A stretch of 64,000 nucleotides of DNA from [Clostridium] fimetarium (GCF_900111235.1 NZ_FOJI01000005.1:1-64000); one strand, 5' to 3'. Counted from the first letter of the stretch, positions 6,313-16,803 are shown. A program made the numbers and translations. The notes: generated by a model not told the origin, from the letters alone.

Positions 6313-8697
6313 GTGAATAAAATATGGATGCATGCAATTGCAAATATACGAAAAACAAAATCAGCCTCCACGACTTTGGTGATAATGTTTGTTATAGCGG
6401 CACTTCTTTTTAATTCAGGCCTTTTGGTTGTTGTGAACTACGGTAGCTTTTTTAACAATTTGAAAGATGAACTCAAACCATCTAGTGTTTATTTTGCGAT
6501 ACCAGATAAGATATACACAGATGAAGTGAAAACTTATATTGATGAAAATGAGCATGTAGAGCAGACGCAAACGAATGAAGTGGTCGTACTTGATGCGAAT
6601 ATCTTGTCTAAAGGAGAAGATAAATCCTTCCCCATCATGTTCAGCAATATGGATGAAAAAAGAGAAATCAGCAAGTGGAAATTTGTTGGTGAACATTTGT
6701 CGGCCGAAGATATGTCTGTTTATGTTCCAGATATTTTTAAAGCTGTCAGTGGCTATCAGCTAAATGACAAGATAAAAATCAATTATACAGATGAAGAGAC
6801 AAAAGAAGTAAATGCGATAACTTTTACGGTGAAGGGTTATACGGAGGATATCTACTTCAGCTCGACCGACACTGGCTATCTTAGCTTTTATCTGCCACAG
6901 GATACCTATAATAAGGTGAAAGCCATTTTAAATAAACCTGAGTACCTCACACATGTGGTATTTGCAAATCTGGATAACGTGAAAAATGCATCTTCAATTG
7001 AAAGTGGTATCCGTGAAATATTGAATCTGAATTCAGCTTCTTTAATGGCAGCCGATCCGTCTACCATGCTTGTGGTCATTGATCTAGAACTGATTGAACT
7101 ATCACGTTGTATGATGGCAAGTATGATTTCAGCTATGATGGTTATGTTTGCCATAATAATCGTGATTGTCTGTTTGCTAGTTGTAAGGTTCAGAATTGTG
7201 AACAGTATTGAAGAGGACGTTATGAAAATTGGTTCATTAAAATCAGTCGGTTATACAAGTAGGCAAATCATCCTCTCTGTTATGTTGCAGTTTTTATTGA
7301 TAGCGGGCATCGGCAGTTTTATTGGATGTGCACTTTCTTATCCTACACTACCGGCAGTCGCCGCTGTGTTTGAACAACAATCGGGGCTGAAATGGGAACA
7401 AGGCTTTGATGGTGGGGTCACTGGATCAGCATTTATAATACTACTGCTGATTGTTATATTGATAGCATATTTAGCAGCTCATCGTATAAGCAAGTTAAAT
7501 CCGATTAATGCATTGCGTGGCGAAACCTCTGAGCGCAAGTATAAAAGAAACCATCTACAACTTGAAAATACAAGGGGTAATTTGCCTCTAATATTAGCAT
7601 TACGAACTGTGTTACAAGGTATGAAACAGAACATAATGATTATTGTTATTCTTATTGCTGTTACATTTTCTGGAGCATTCGGTGTAATTATGTATTATAA
7701 TACGACGATTGATACAAAAGCTTTTGAAGAGGTTCCGGGTATGGAAATTTGTAACGCAATTGCAGTGCTTAATCCGGTGATGGATCAAACGGAAGTGGTG
7801 GATACCATCAAAAACATGGATAATGTTCGGAATGTGCAATATCTGGAGGAAGTGAAAATAAAAGTCGAGGGTATGGAAGTCGCTGCCTATGTAATGGACG
7901 ATTATAGTAAAAAAGAAACGATGCTGGTGTATGAAGGGAGATATCCTCAAAATAATAATGAAATCTCTCTCGCCGGAATATTAGCTCAAAGACTGGAAAA
8001 AACCATTGGTGATACGGTCACTGTACGTTTTGGCGAAAATGAAGAAAAGTTTAAAGTGGTGGGACTATCAAATGGTTCCCAGATGGGCGGACTGAATTCC
8101 TCCATTCTTGCAAAAGATTATGTACGGCTTAACCCAAATTTTAAGCACCAGTCTTTGTATATTTATTTAGATAAAGGAACGGATGCAGCGAAATTCGTTA
8201 CGAAATTAGAGAGTAAATTTGATAAGAGTATGTTACTTACGGCTGTAGATTTTGATAAGGGAATGGCAGAGGGGATGGCATCTTATCAGAAAATAGTAGC
8301 TGCAATGGGGCTTGCCATGCTCATTATTACATTATTTGTAGTCACATTGGTTTTGTATTTTGTCATCAGTTCCTCAGTGATTCGAAAAAAACGGGAGCTT
8401 GGCATCCAAAAAGCAATTGGTTTTACCACCTATCAATTGATGAGTCAGCTTTCCATCAGCTTTACGATTCCAATTATGATAGGTGTGGTAATCGGAACAC
8501 TTTTGGGAGCGTCTTATACAAATTCCTTGATGTCGCTTTCTATGAAGGGCGCAGGTATAATGAAAGCCGGATTTATTGTAGATCCATATTGGATCATTGC
8601 TTTCGGCGCTGCTACGATTGTGTTCTCCTATCTGCTGTCCATGCTGATTACTTGGAGGATTCGGAAAATTTCTGCCTATGCCCTAGTTACGGAATAA
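6313..8697 (+). CDS. FtsX-like ABC transporter permease
   Basis: 794 residues with two FtsX units. One membrane helix is near residue 20-40, followed by an extracytoplasmic domain of about 220 residues and three helices (about 275-300, 325-345, 375-395). A helix near 430-450 precedes a second outer domain (about 465-645), and three C-terminal helices follow. RKKRELGIQKAIGF near 693 is the conserved loop of FtsX permeases; the first copy is DVMKIGSLKSVGYTSRQ near 305. The start is GTG 6313, two bases after the ATPase stop, with GGGGTGG before it. An ATG at 6311 is out of frame. With the ATPase it would form a peptide exporter or resistance pump of the Gram-positive MacB/BceAB type. Confidence 0.9.
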   Translation: MNKIWMHAIANIRKTKSASTTLVIMFVIAALLFNSGLLVVVNYGSFFNNLKDELKPSSVYFAIPDKIYTDEVKTYIDENEHVEQTQTNEVVVLDANILSKGEDKSFPIMFSNMDEKREISKWKFVGEHLSAEDMSVYVPDIFKAVSGYQLNDKIKINYTDEETKEVNAITFTVKGYTEDIYFSSTDTGYLSFYLPQDTYNKVKAILNKPEYLTHVVFANLDNVKNASSIESGIREILNLNSASLMAADPSTMLVVIDLELIELSRCMMASMISAMMVMFAIIIVIVCLLVVRFRIVNSIEEDVMKIGSLKSVGYTSRQIILSVMLQFLLIAGIGSFIGCALSYPTLPAVAAVFEQQSGLKWEQGFDGGVTGSAFIILLLIVILIAYLAAHRISKLNPINALRGETSERKYKRNHLQLENTRGNLPLILALRTVLQGMKQNIMIIVILIAVTFSGAFGVIMYYNTTIDTKAFEEVPGMEICNAIAVLNPVMDQTEVVDTIKNMDNVRNVQYLEEVKIKVEGMEVAAYVMDDYSKKETMLVYEGRYPQNNNEISLAGILAQRLEKTIGDTVTVRFGENEEKFKVVGLSNGSQMGGLNSSILAKDYVRLNPNFKHQSLYIYLDKGTDAAKFVTKLESKFDKSMLLTAVDFDKGMAEGMASYQKIVAAMGLAMLIITLFVVTLVLYFVISSSVIRKKRELGIQKAIGFTTYQLMSQLSISFTIPIMIGVVIGTLLGASYTNSLMSLSMKGAGIMKAGFIVDPYWIIAFGAATIVFSYLLSMLITWRIRKISAYALVTE

Positions 8698-8723
8698 GCA
8701 GTGTGAATAAAAATGAATGTAAG

Positions 8724-8762
8724 TTGCCGCCAAGTGTCCAATAGGTCCTGGCGGCAATTTTT
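8724..8762 (+). terminator. Strong intrinsic terminator
   Basis: TTGCCGCCA (8724-8732) pairs perfectly with TGGCGGCAA (8749-8757), followed by TTTTT. It ends the ABC transporter operon. The 265 bases between it and the next gene hold no recognised gene. Confidence 0.93.
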
Positions 8763-9026
8763 GGTTTCTTTTGGGAAAATGAAGAAAAGTAACTTAATTT
8801 CACCGTTTGGGGTTGAATACTTACCGTTTGTGCGCAGTCTATTGATAATCATATTAAAGTAGGTTATAAGTAATTAAAGCTAAACTTTAATAAACCAGAG
8901 TGAATAATTGTAGGTTATTTATAACATATCGTTGAACTTTCGGATTCATATGATTGCAAATAAGTTTCTTAAAGTAAGTGTATCTAAACAAAAACAGCAA
9001 AAAAATTACAGGAGGATAAAATTAAT

Positions 9027-11030
9027 ATGAAAAGTATTAGAATGAAGATAACTTTAACAAACAGTATTTTACTTTTACTGGCATGCATTGGTTTAGGAAC
9101 AGCATTTTATATTATTTCATCACAAGCACTTATTAACAGTAAAAGTGATGCATTAGTAACCATAGCAGAGCAAGGGACAATGATTGTAAACAAAGCGCTT
9201 GAGACAGAGTGGGAATCGATTGAGACGATTGCCGCAAATGATAGAATAAGCGATCCAAGTATACCTATGGAGAATAAGCTCTTAATTTTAAAAGAAGAGA
9301 CAAAACGATTAGGAGTAGTAAATATATTTGTGGCTGATAAGAATGGAAATGCTTTGGCACCGGATGGCGTTACTGTGATTAATGTACGTGAAAGAGACTA
9401 TTTTATAAAATCAATAAAAGGAGAAAACGCAGTGTCTGATCCGTTAGAAAATAAAGCGGATCCTACCACTATGCTTATCATGTATTCCGTTCCAATTAAA
9501 TGGAAGGGTGAAATCGTCGGAGTTATAATTAAAGCAGCAGATGGCAATGCGTTAAGTAATATAACGGATAAAATAACTTTTGGTAAAAACGGAACTGCAT
9601 ATATGATTAATAAAGATGGACTATCAATTGCGAATGTAAATAGAGATTCTGTATTAATGCAGGATAATATGATTAAAAATGCCGAAAAAGATTCTAGTCT
9701 TGCGACTATGAGTGAATTATTGAAAATCATGATAAAAGGTGAAAAAGGAACAGGAAAATACACTTATAAAAATGTCGTGAAATATACAGGATTTGCGCCA
9801 GTGGAAGGTACAAACTGGATGTTGGCGGTGAGCTTGCCAGAGACAGAGATACTGGAGGAAACCAATATCCTCAAAAGTACTATTATAATCAGCATTGTAA
9901 TATCTTTAGTGCTAAGTATTAGTATTGCTATATGGGTATCTGGATTAATCAGTAAGCCAATTATTCATATCACAAGTACTCTTGATAAAATGGCATCAGG
10001 AGATTTTACGGTTGCCATATCACAAGATTATCTTATTAATAAAGATGAAACAGGTAGATTGGCAAGAGCATTGAATTCGATGCAAACTTCAGTACGTGAA
10101 TTAATAAAAGGTGTTGAGCTTGAGATGTCGGAAGTGTCGAGAGGTGTTGCAGTTCAGGCATTAAGTGTATCTGATTTACTAAAAGAAATTGAAGCGGTTT
10201 CTGCTACAACGCAGGAGTTAGCTGCGGGCATGGAAGAAACTGCAGCCTCCTCAGAGGAAATTAATGCGACGGCCGTAGAGATTGATCAAGCTGTTGAAAC
10301 AATTGCATCTAAGGCTCAACAGGGTGCAATTGCAGCTAGTGAAATTAGTACAAGGGCAGGAAAAATTAAGGAAAATGCAGTTGTATCTCAAGAAAGTGCT
10401 AGTAAAGTTTATTATAGTACACAAGAAAAACTTAAAACTGCCATAGAACAGTCAAAAGCAGTTGATAAAATAAGGGTATTGTCAGATACAATATTACAGA
10501 TTACCGCTCAAACGAATCTACTTGCCTTGAATGCTGCCATCGAAGCCGCAAGAGCTGGGGAAGTAGGTAAAGGTTTTGCTGTTGTAGCAGATGAAATTAA
10601 AAAGCTTGCAGAAGATTCAAAGAGTGCTGCGAATGAGATTCAAAACATTACTGGAACTGTAGTAACTGCTGTAGATAATCTTTCCGCTAGCGCTGAAGAT
10701 GTATTAGAGTTCATAGATAAACAAGTTTTAAAGGATTATGATACCCTTGTAGTAACAGGAGATCAGTACAATAAAGACGCAGAATTTATTGATGAGCTAG
10801 TTACGGATTTCAGCGCAACATCAGAGCAACTGTCGGCCTCCATTCAAGAAATGATAAAGTCAATAGGTCAAGTTTCTACAGCAGCAAATGAAGGAGCGGA
10901 GGGAACTACTGAAATTGCCGAAAAAGTAATGACTGTTGTTGAAAAATCAGAGGAAGTTATGAAACAATCAAATAATTTTAAAGATAATTCAGACAAGCTC
11001 ATGAAGATGGTAGAAAAGTTTAAGTTATAA
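9027..11030 (+). CDS. Methyl-accepting chemotaxis protein with Cache sensor
   Basis: 667 residues. TM1 is near residues 8-28, followed by an extracellular Cache-type sensor (about 35-280, with [15 protein letters not shown] and [14 protein letters not shown] phrases). TM2 is near 290-310, HAMP near 312-365, and the signalling domain runs to the C-terminus. The hairpin tip [20 protein letters not shown], near 496-515, is the conserved CheA/CheW contact. It should sense a small external ligand (Cache domains often bind amino acids or organic acids) and control flagellar direction through CheA. No che or fli genes are in the window, so it is an orphan receptor. Start ATG 9027 follows AGGAGG. Confidence 0.95.
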   Translation: MKSIRMKITLTNSILLLLACIGLGTAFYIISSQALINSKSDALVTIAEQGTMIVNKALETEWESIETIAANDRISDPSIPMENKLLILKEETKRLGVVNIFVADKNGNALAPDGVTVINVRERDYFIKSIKGENAVSDPLENKADPTTMLIMYSVPIKWKGEIVGVIIKAADGNALSNITDKITFGKNGTAYMINKDGLSIANVNRDSVLMQDNMIKNAEKDSSLATMSELLKIMIKGEKGTGKYTYKNVVKYTGFAPVEGTNWMLAVSLPETEILEETNILKSTIIISIVISLVLSISIAIWVSGLISKPIIHITSTLDKMASGDFTVAISQDYLINKDETGRLARALNSMQTSVRELIKGVELEMSEVSRGVAVQALSVSDLLKEIEAVSATTQELAAGMEETAASSEEINATAVEIDQAVETIASKAQQGAIAASEISTRAGKIKENAVVSQESASKVYYSTQEKLKTAIEQSKAVDKIRVLSDTILQITAQTNLLALNAAIEAARAGEVGKGFAVVADEIKKLAEDSKSAANEIQNITGTVVTAVDNLSASAEDVLEFIDKQVLKDYDTLVVTGDQYNKDAEFIDELVTDFSATSEQLSASIQEMIKSIGQVSTAANEGAEGTTEIAEKVMTVVEKSEEVMKQSNNFKDNSDKLMKMVEKFKL

Positions 11031-11137
11031 AATATCAATGTAAAATGTCAAAAATCAAGCTTTAATAATAAAAATATGTTGCAATTATTATATTTAAATA
11101 TACATCAAATATATAAAGACCTCTAAAAATGATATGA

Positions 11138-11184
11138 TACCTCTAAAGTAGACACGGCAAATAACCAAATCTACTTTGGAGGTA
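11138..11184 (+). repeat. IS-end-like inverted repeat covering a ribosome binding site
   Basis: TACCTCTAAAGTAGA (11138-11152) and TCTACTTTGGAGGTA (11170-11184) are inverted copies with one G-T mismatch, followed by TTTTTT and ATG 11191. The right arm carries the GGAGG site of the next frame, so the hairpin would both hide the start and act as a terminator for read-through transcripts. This is a known feature of the left ends of IS3/IS150-type elements. ACCTCTAAA also occurs 20 bases upstream (11119). Confidence 0.6.
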
Positions 11185-11190
11185 TTTTTT

Positions 11191-11454
11191 ATGGGAAGAA
11201 AAACTAAGTGTACAGCTGAAGAAAACATCAATACGATGGACATGAATGGAGAGCTTCTTTTAACTATTATGAGTTCACTGGTACATCAAGAAGTAGAGTC
11301 GTTATCCCCAAATGTAAAGCTGGGATTAAAACACTTGAAGAATGACCTAGTATTAGATTTGCATAAATCAATCGATAAACGTACAATATTAGAAAGCAAT
11401 ATCGGTGAACAAAAAAATATCAGTAAACGTATGGCAAGACTCAGAAAAAAATAA
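11191..11454 (+). pseudogene. Chimeric remnant: IS transposase start joined to serine-recombinase fragment
   Basis: An open frame of 87 residues from ATG 11191. Residues 1-14 ([14 protein letters not shown]) look like the start of an IS3-family OrfA helix-turn-helix. From about residue 20, the phrase [20 protein letters not shown] followed by NVKLGLKH matches the interior of large serine recombinases, where [21 protein letters not shown] is usual. The serine-recombinase catalytic N-terminus and the DNA-binding C-terminus are both missing. I read it as fused debris of two mobile elements that happens to stay in frame. Whether it is expressed is unknown. Confidence 0.6.
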
Positions 11455-11519
11455 TAAGTTAATGAGAGTTTTTACATCTTCAAACGTCTATACCTATATA
11501 AAATATGAGGAGGTATATT

Positions 11520-12098
11520 TTGAATCCAAATGGCGACTGCAGCGCAACGGGGACAGGGAGTGAAATGTGGATGCGTTACCGAAAAGGTGATGATACGGCA
11601 CTAGAATCCATTGTTATTCTATATAGCGACAATTTAATGTTTTATATTAATGGTTACGTCAAAAATATATCTGTGGCAGAAGATATTTTGGCAGAAGTAT
11701 TTTTAAAGCTGGTTATTCATGCAAAACGATTTCGAGAAGAATCTTCAATCAAAACGTATTTGTATCGTATAGCCACCAACGCGTCAATTGATTATATTCG
11801 AAAACAATCAAGGCGTAGCAGTGTTGTATTAGATGAGTGCTATGAATTGTATGATGAAGCCCAAGAATTAGAGAAAATTGTCATGAATAATGAACAGAAG
11901 CGAGAGTTGCATAAAGCGATGCGACAATTGAAGGCTGAGTATCGTAATGCATTGTTTTTAGTGTATTTTGAGGGTTTATCCTATGTAGAAGCTGCAAAAA
12001 TCCTTGGATGCAGCATGAAGCAGGTGAACAATAGCATATACAGAGCAAAACAATCATTACGTAGCATCTATCAAAGAGAAGGTTTTAGTTTTGAATAA
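11520..12098 (+). CDS. RNA polymerase sigma factor, ECF (sigma-70 family)
   Basis: About 192 residues from TTG 11520, six bases after GAGGAGGT. The ATG at 11505 contains the ribosome binding site and is rejected; ATG 11564 is a second possible start. The sigma2 region is near 15-85 (YSDNLMFYINGYV...AEDILAEVFLKLV, then TYLYRIATNASIDYIRK). The sigma4 region is near 130-185 (NALFLVYFEGLSYVEAAKIL, with an RAKQSLR recognition helix end). It directs RNA polymerase to a stress or envelope regulon. The next gene, 21 bases on, has the topology of a membrane partner and may control it. Confidence 0.93.
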   Translation: MNPNGDCSATGTGSEMWMRYRKGDDTALESIVILYSDNLMFYINGYVKNISVAEDILAEVFLKLVIHAKRFREESSIKTYLYRIATNASIDYIRKQSRRSSVVLDECYELYDEAQELEKIVMNNEQKRELHKAMRQLKAEYRNALFLVYFEGLSYVEAAKILGCSMKQVNNSIYRAKQSLRSIYQREGFSFE

Positions 12099-12119
12099 AA
12101 AAATGTCTTGGAGGATGGT

Positions 12120-14015
12120 ATGAAGACGTATAAAGATATGACAGAGGAAATATTAAAAAAAAGAAATCAATATCGTGCAAAGCGTACAAGATATATTAAA
12201 ATTGCCTCAGGATTAACAACAGGTTTGCTTATTTGTTTTATTGGTATTGCATTGAACCATACGATGTTAATTAGTAATAGTTCAAGCCAAACGGGGATTG
12301 ATTATACAGGCACGATAGCAAATGAAAAGACTTATGAGGATGTGTATGAGAATATGATGTCCGTACTCCCGCAGAAGCAGAATAATATGGTTGCAAATGG
12401 AATTCAAAATGAAATGTTAGCAGATGGCAGAGCTGCAGCTGAGGATTCTTTGACTGGTACCGGTGCAAGCACAGATTATTCCGATACCAATTTACAAGTA
12501 ATAGGTGTACAGGAAGCGGATATCATTAAAACAGATGGAAAATATATCTACGCATACTGTCAGAATACGCTTTATATCGTTGAAGCCAATAATGGAGTAT
12601 TAAAGTTAGTTTCATCAATAAAGGGGCCTAATACAAACCAGTTAAATAAATATGTATATGATGGTTCTGCAAGTACGAATGCTTATTATGGAGGCACCAA
12701 GGAAATGTATTTGTCAGAGAATTATGTGGTGATTATTAATATAACATCTGTAGTAGAAGCACAAGTATTTGATATAACGAATCCAGGTGACCCTATCCTT
12801 TTAAATAAATATACGCAAGAAGGAGATTACCTATCCTCACGCATGATAGGAGCGGATTTGTATTTGGTCACACAAAAATATGTTAATACTGGTGATATAG
12901 ATAAAAAAACACCGTCAACATTTGTACCTCGTTGTGGGATTGATGACAAATTTGATCTTGTCGCACCAGAAGATATATATATCAATACGGAATTTCAAGA
13001 TAGTTATGTTAGTAATTATATTGTGGTTGGGGGGATTCACCTCTCTAAAGATACCCAGGAATTATCAAGTATTGCAATTTTTGGATGCGGCAATAATATT
13101 TATAGCAGTTTGGAGAATATGTATATAGCCGCTGGATATAATACAACAAAAAATCAGATTACTTCTGATTATACAAAAATTTATCGTATCTCAATAAAAG
13201 ATGGAAAGGTTTTCATGGCAGCAGAAGGTACCGTTTTTGGTACAGTCTTAAATCAATTTTCAATGGATGAATATGAAGGAACCTTTCGCATCGTCACAAC
13301 AAGCTATAGATATAATATGATAAATTTCAGGGAATTTAGTACTGTTAATAGTAGTTCTTCAATTGTAAATGCATTATACACTTTAGATCAAGATCTGAAT
13401 ATCGTCGGTAAGCTAGAAGATGTTGCACCAGGAGAGCGTGTTTATTCAGTGCGATTTGATGGGGCAACTGGATATTTTGTTACATTTAGAAAAGTAGATC
13501 CATTGTTCACAGTCGATTTATCAGACCCTAAAAATCCAATGATTCTTAGTGCGTTAAAGATACCTGGATTTTCGGAATATATGCATTCCTATGCAGATGG
13601 TTTTCTATTTGGATTGGGACGCTATGCAGATCCGCAGACGGGTAGGACCAAGGGCTTAAAACTTTCCATGTTTGATACAAAAGACGCGACAAATGTTATA
13701 GAAGCTTCCTCTTTAGTAATTAGTGAATATAATTATAGTCCTGCAGAATATAACCACAAGGCGATACTAATTAATAGTGTTAAGAATATTATTGGCTTTC
13801 CGGTACAAGGAGGAAAATATTTAATCTTTTCTTATGATTATAATCAAAAAAAATTTGTGAAAAACGCCACACTAACCGCTAGTGATAATCCAAAGACTAT
13901 GAATACACGTGGTATTTTTATAGGCAATTATCTATATCTATATGACAGTTTAACAGGAATTAAGTCTTATGCGATGGATGGATATACGCTAACTGCTAAT
14001 TTTAAATTTCAGTAG
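12120..14015 (+). CDS. Membrane-anchored beta-propeller protein (PF09826-type)
   Basis: 631 residues from ATG 12120; GGAGG lies six bases before, and an upstream in-frame TTG at 12108 overlaps that site. A basic cytoplasmic N-terminus of about 26 residues, one membrane helix (about 30-48), a Ser/Asn-rich linker and a large extracellular part follow. The phrase NLQVIGVQEADIIKTDGKYI near 125-144 is the hallmark of the secreted C-terminal beta-propeller family. Repeated blades such as LSENYVVIINITSVVEAQVF are visible. It is co-transcribed with the ECF sigma factor. Its short inner N-terminus may bind that factor like an anti-sigma factor; this is inference, as no ASD or ZAS motif is seen. Confidence 0.85.
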   Translation: MKTYKDMTEEILKKRNQYRAKRTRYIKIASGLTTGLLICFIGIALNHTMLISNSSSQTGIDYTGTIANEKTYEDVYENMMSVLPQKQNNMVANGIQNEMLADGRAAAEDSLTGTGASTDYSDTNLQVIGVQEADIIKTDGKYIYAYCQNTLYIVEANNGVLKLVSSIKGPNTNQLNKYVYDGSASTNAYYGGTKEMYLSENYVVIINITSVVEAQVFDITNPGDPILLNKYTQEGDYLSSRMIGADLYLVTQKYVNTGDIDKKTPSTFVPRCGIDDKFDLVAPEDIYINTEFQDSYVSNYIVVGGIHLSKDTQELSSIAIFGCGNNIYSSLENMYIAAGYNTTKNQITSDYTKIYRISIKDGKVFMAAEGTVFGTVLNQFSMDEYEGTFRIVTTSYRYNMINFREFSTVNSSSSIVNALYTLDQDLNIVGKLEDVAPGERVYSVRFDGATGYFVTFRKVDPLFTVDLSDPKNPMILSALKIPGFSEYMHSYADGFLFGLGRYADPQTGRTKGLKLSMFDTKDATNVIEASSLVISEYNYSPAEYNHKAILINSVKNIIGFPVQGGKYLIFSYDYNQKKFVKNATLTASDNPKTMNTRGIFIGNYLYLYDSLTGIKSYAMDGYTLTANFKFQ

Positions 14016-14147
14016 GATGGTAAATTATTATAGATTAATGATACTTTGGTGGTAAGGATTTTGTGAATTAGATTCATAAGAAAAGAATACCAGAGTTGGT
14101 AGATGAAGTATTGTAATGAACGTTGTAACTAAATGATAGATTAATAT

Positions 14148-14193
14148 AGCTAGTGCCTAGATTGAATTAAGTCGGTGGTGCTAGCTTTTTTTT
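14148..14193 (+). terminator. Intrinsic terminator
   Basis: AGCTAGTGCC (14148-14157) pairs with GGTGCTAGCT (14177-14186) using two wobble pairs, followed by a run of T. It ends the sigma/propeller operon. No gene is seen between 14016 and 14356 apart from a possible 14-codon scrap near 14070-14115. Confidence 0.85.
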
Positions 14194-14356
14194 CGTATTA
14201 CTTGTGTATAATTTCCATATATTGATTGTCATTTTCTAAATAATATTATATGAACATATTAGTTGCGGTTTATTGCTAATTTTTGTATAATTTAGATATA
14301 TTTTACAATTAGTCAAGCGTTTTCTGTAAAAAAAGTATACTTTATAAGGAGAAAAG

Positions 14357-16270
14357 ATGAATAACATCAAAAGAAAAATAATAAAACTTTGTTCGTTTGT
14401 AACTATTATTACAATAATAACTGGTAACATTTTTGTATTTGGAGAGGAAACTTTATGTTTTGCCCAAGACAGCACTTTAACATCAACAGACGTAACTACA
14501 GTAACTGTAGATTCAATTATTTATGAATTAAGCAATTCTACAGCTAAGGTAGTTGGATATGAAGGAAATATTGTAAATGTTACAATTCCATCGAAAGTTA
14601 ATAACTATACTGTAATCTCAATTTCAGGTAAAGCATTTTTAAATTGCATCACTTTGCAGTCTATTATTTTGCCAGATACAATTACTACAATTGAAGATGG
14701 GTATTATGATTATACTACATGGAGTTATGCTGGTGCATTTACTAATTGTTCATCATTAACTTCTGTCACCTTCTCTGCAAATTTAACTGAAATTGGAGAA
14801 TGGACATTTAGCGACTGTAAGTTATTAGCAAATGTAAAGTTACCAAACAGTCTTAAAATTATTAGTCTGAGTGCATTTGAAAACTGTAGCGCAATCACTG
14901 AAATAACGATACCGGAAGGAGTAACTGATATTGAGCAGAATGCCTTTTCTGGTGCTTCTTTAAAAAGTATATACATTCCGGAATCCGTTAAGATTTTAAG
15001 CATGTTTGCTTTTGATTGTAGTACTATTGAAAGCTATAATTTTTCAGAGAATAATCAATACTATAAATCAATTAATGGCGTCTGGCTGTCTAAGGATGGA
15101 AGCCGCCTGTATAATTATCCTACATCAAAAAAAGATACAATATATACGATACCATCTACTGTTCAAGTAATTGCGTCAGGTGCTTTTAGCCGAAATAATT
15201 ATATAGAAGTACTAAATATGCCTGCAAGTGTTAATTCTATTGGGTCTGCAGCATTTCAAAAAAGCCATATTAAGAAATTTAATGTAGATTCAAATAATTC
15301 TATATTCACAAGTAAAGATGGAGTTATTTATAGTAAGGATAAGAGTATATTAATAGCATATCCAGCATATAAGTCAGATAAAGTGTTTTATATTCCGACA
15401 ACTGTAACAAAAATTGGATCTGTCGGGGATTATTCTTTTGAAACCTGTAATTATTTAGAGGAAGTAATCATTCCAGATTCCGTTAGTGAAATTAACGGAA
15501 TATTTTGGATGTCGAGTGCATTGAAAAATGTTTCTATATCAAAAGTCAGCAAAATTTCAAAACTTAATTGTCTGACGTTTCAAAACTGTGCTGCATTAAG
15601 AGATTTTTATGTGCCTGATAATGTATCATTTTTAGGTTTTAATTTATTTTATGGATGTAATAATTTAAGCACAGTTGTATTTGGTAAAAATTCATGCATG
15701 AATGCTGGTACCATGGATCTTCAGTATAGCAATCAGACTGCATTTTGCGGAGCAAGTTCTAACCTTACCGTATATGCTTATGGATCAGATAATAATATTA
15801 AAAAAGCTTTAACAGCTTATGATCCATATGTGAAATATGTAGATTTAGAAAAGACAAGCAAAGTTATTTTTGCACCGAATGGGGCAGAAGGAAGTATAAG
15901 TGTGAATAATGTTATAAGTGGACAAAAATATGTACTTCCAGATAATACTTATCATAAAGAGGGTTTTTCGTTTATTGGATGGAGTGATGGAACAACTGTT
16001 TGTAATCCAGGTGATACTTATACAATGCCAGAAACAGGTGGTATTATCTTTACAGCGGAGTGGTCAAAAATCGTAAAATTAGGTGATGTTACACTTGATG
16101 ATGAAATAGATATTTTTGACATTTTAGCCATTCAAAGACATATAGTTGGAACGTTAGTACTTACTGAAAAATCAAAAGTAGTTGCTGATGTAACAGGAAA
16201 TAGTTCAGTAGATATTTTTGATATACTTGTGATACAACGTCATATATTAGGTGTTGAGAGTATTAAATAA
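14357..16270 (+). CDS. Secreted BspA-type leucine-rich-repeat protein with dockerin
   Basis: 637 residues. A signal peptide (KRKIIKLCSFVTIITIITGN, residues 5-24, then a hydrophobic core) is followed by BspA-type LRR_5 repeats from about 60 to 480. These are recognised by repeated AF.NC..L..I..P..V..I patterns. One bacterial InlB/Flg_new-type repeat (about 500-570, ending FTAEWSK) comes next. Two calcium-binding dockerin half-motifs end the protein: GDVTLDDEIDIFDILAIQRH near 576 and ADVTGNSSVDIFDILVIQRH near 611. LRR proteins of this kind bind host or plant surfaces; a dockerin would attach it to a cohesin. No cohesin gene is in the window. Start ATG 14357 follows AAGGAG. Confidence 0.88.
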   Translation: MNNIKRKIIKLCSFVTIITIITGNIFVFGEETLCFAQDSTLTSTDVTTVTVDSIIYELSNSTAKVVGYEGNIVNVTIPSKVNNYTVISISGKAFLNCITLQSIILPDTITTIEDGYYDYTTWSYAGAFTNCSSLTSVTFSANLTEIGEWTFSDCKLLANVKLPNSLKIISLSAFENCSAITEITIPEGVTDIEQNAFSGASLKSIYIPESVKILSMFAFDCSTIESYNFSENNQYYKSINGVWLSKDGSRLYNYPTSKKDTIYTIPSTVQVIASGAFSRNNYIEVLNMPASVNSIGSAAFQKSHIKKFNVDSNNSIFTSKDGVIYSKDKSILIAYPAYKSDKVFYIPTTVTKIGSVGDYSFETCNYLEEVIIPDSVSEINGIFWMSSALKNVSISKVSKISKLNCLTFQNCAALRDFYVPDNVSFLGFNLFYGCNNLSTVVFGKNSCMNAGTMDLQYSNQTAFCGASSNLTVYAYGSDNNIKKALTAYDPYVKYVDLEKTSKVIFAPNGAEGSISVNNVISGQKYVLPDNTYHKEGFSFIGWSDGTTVCNPGDTYTMPETGGIIFTAEWSKIVKLGDVTLDDEIDIFDILAIQRHIVGTLVLTEKSKVVADVTGNSSVDIFDILVIQRHILGVESIK

Positions 16271-16405
16271 TCACAAACCAAATGAAGATAGAGGAAGTTA
16301 ACGGCTCCTTAGAAAAAGTATGGTTACAGTGAGTCAGTAGGAGTATAGAAGAAAATATTCAATTAGTTATAAAAAAGAAAACAAGTATCAATCAGGAGAA
16401 ACGAC

Positions 16406-16777
16406 ATGGAAGTTTTTAAGGAATATTTAATGAGTATTGCGAATTCACAACATCGGGATCGAATGGAGGATGTTTTGGGCTGGATAATAAAGGAATTCCC
16501 CAATTTAGTCCCCAAAATCGCATGGAATCAGCCTATGTTTACCGACCACGACACATTTATTATAGGTTTTAGCACTGCCAAACTTCATATGGCTGTTGCA
16601 CCTGAAAAGGTGGGGATTAATCGCTTTTCTGATGAAATTGTGCAAGCAGGCTATGATTATACCAAGGAGCTGATTCGTATCCGTTGGGATATTCTCGTTG
16701 ATTATTCATTGCTAAAAAAAATGATTGAGTTTAATATTTTGGATAAGGCAGAATGTTCGACTTTTTGGAGAAAATAA
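16406..16777 (+). CDS. DUF1801 (YdhG/YjdR-like) protein
   Basis: 123 residues, soluble. The family pattern is clear: VPKIAWNQPMFTDHDTFIIGFS near 31-52, then KLHMAVAPEKVGI, and the C-terminal KELIRIRWDILVDYSLLKKM. These small alpha/beta proteins are related in fold to frataxin-type and YdhG proteins; their biochemical role is unsettled. Start ATG 16406 follows AGGAG. The last bases contain the GGAGGGG site and N-terminal region of the next gene's longer reading, so the two are close but not overlapping if TTG 16804 is used. Confidence 0.8.
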   Translation: MEVFKEYLMSIANSQHRDRMEDVLGWIIKEFPNLVPKIAWNQPMFTDHDTFIIGFSTAKLHMAVAPEKVGINRFSDEIVQAGYDYTKELIRIRWDILVDYSLLKKMIEFNILDKAECSTFWRK

Positions 16778-16803
16778 ACAATCTTAATTTGGAGGGGAAA
16801 ATC

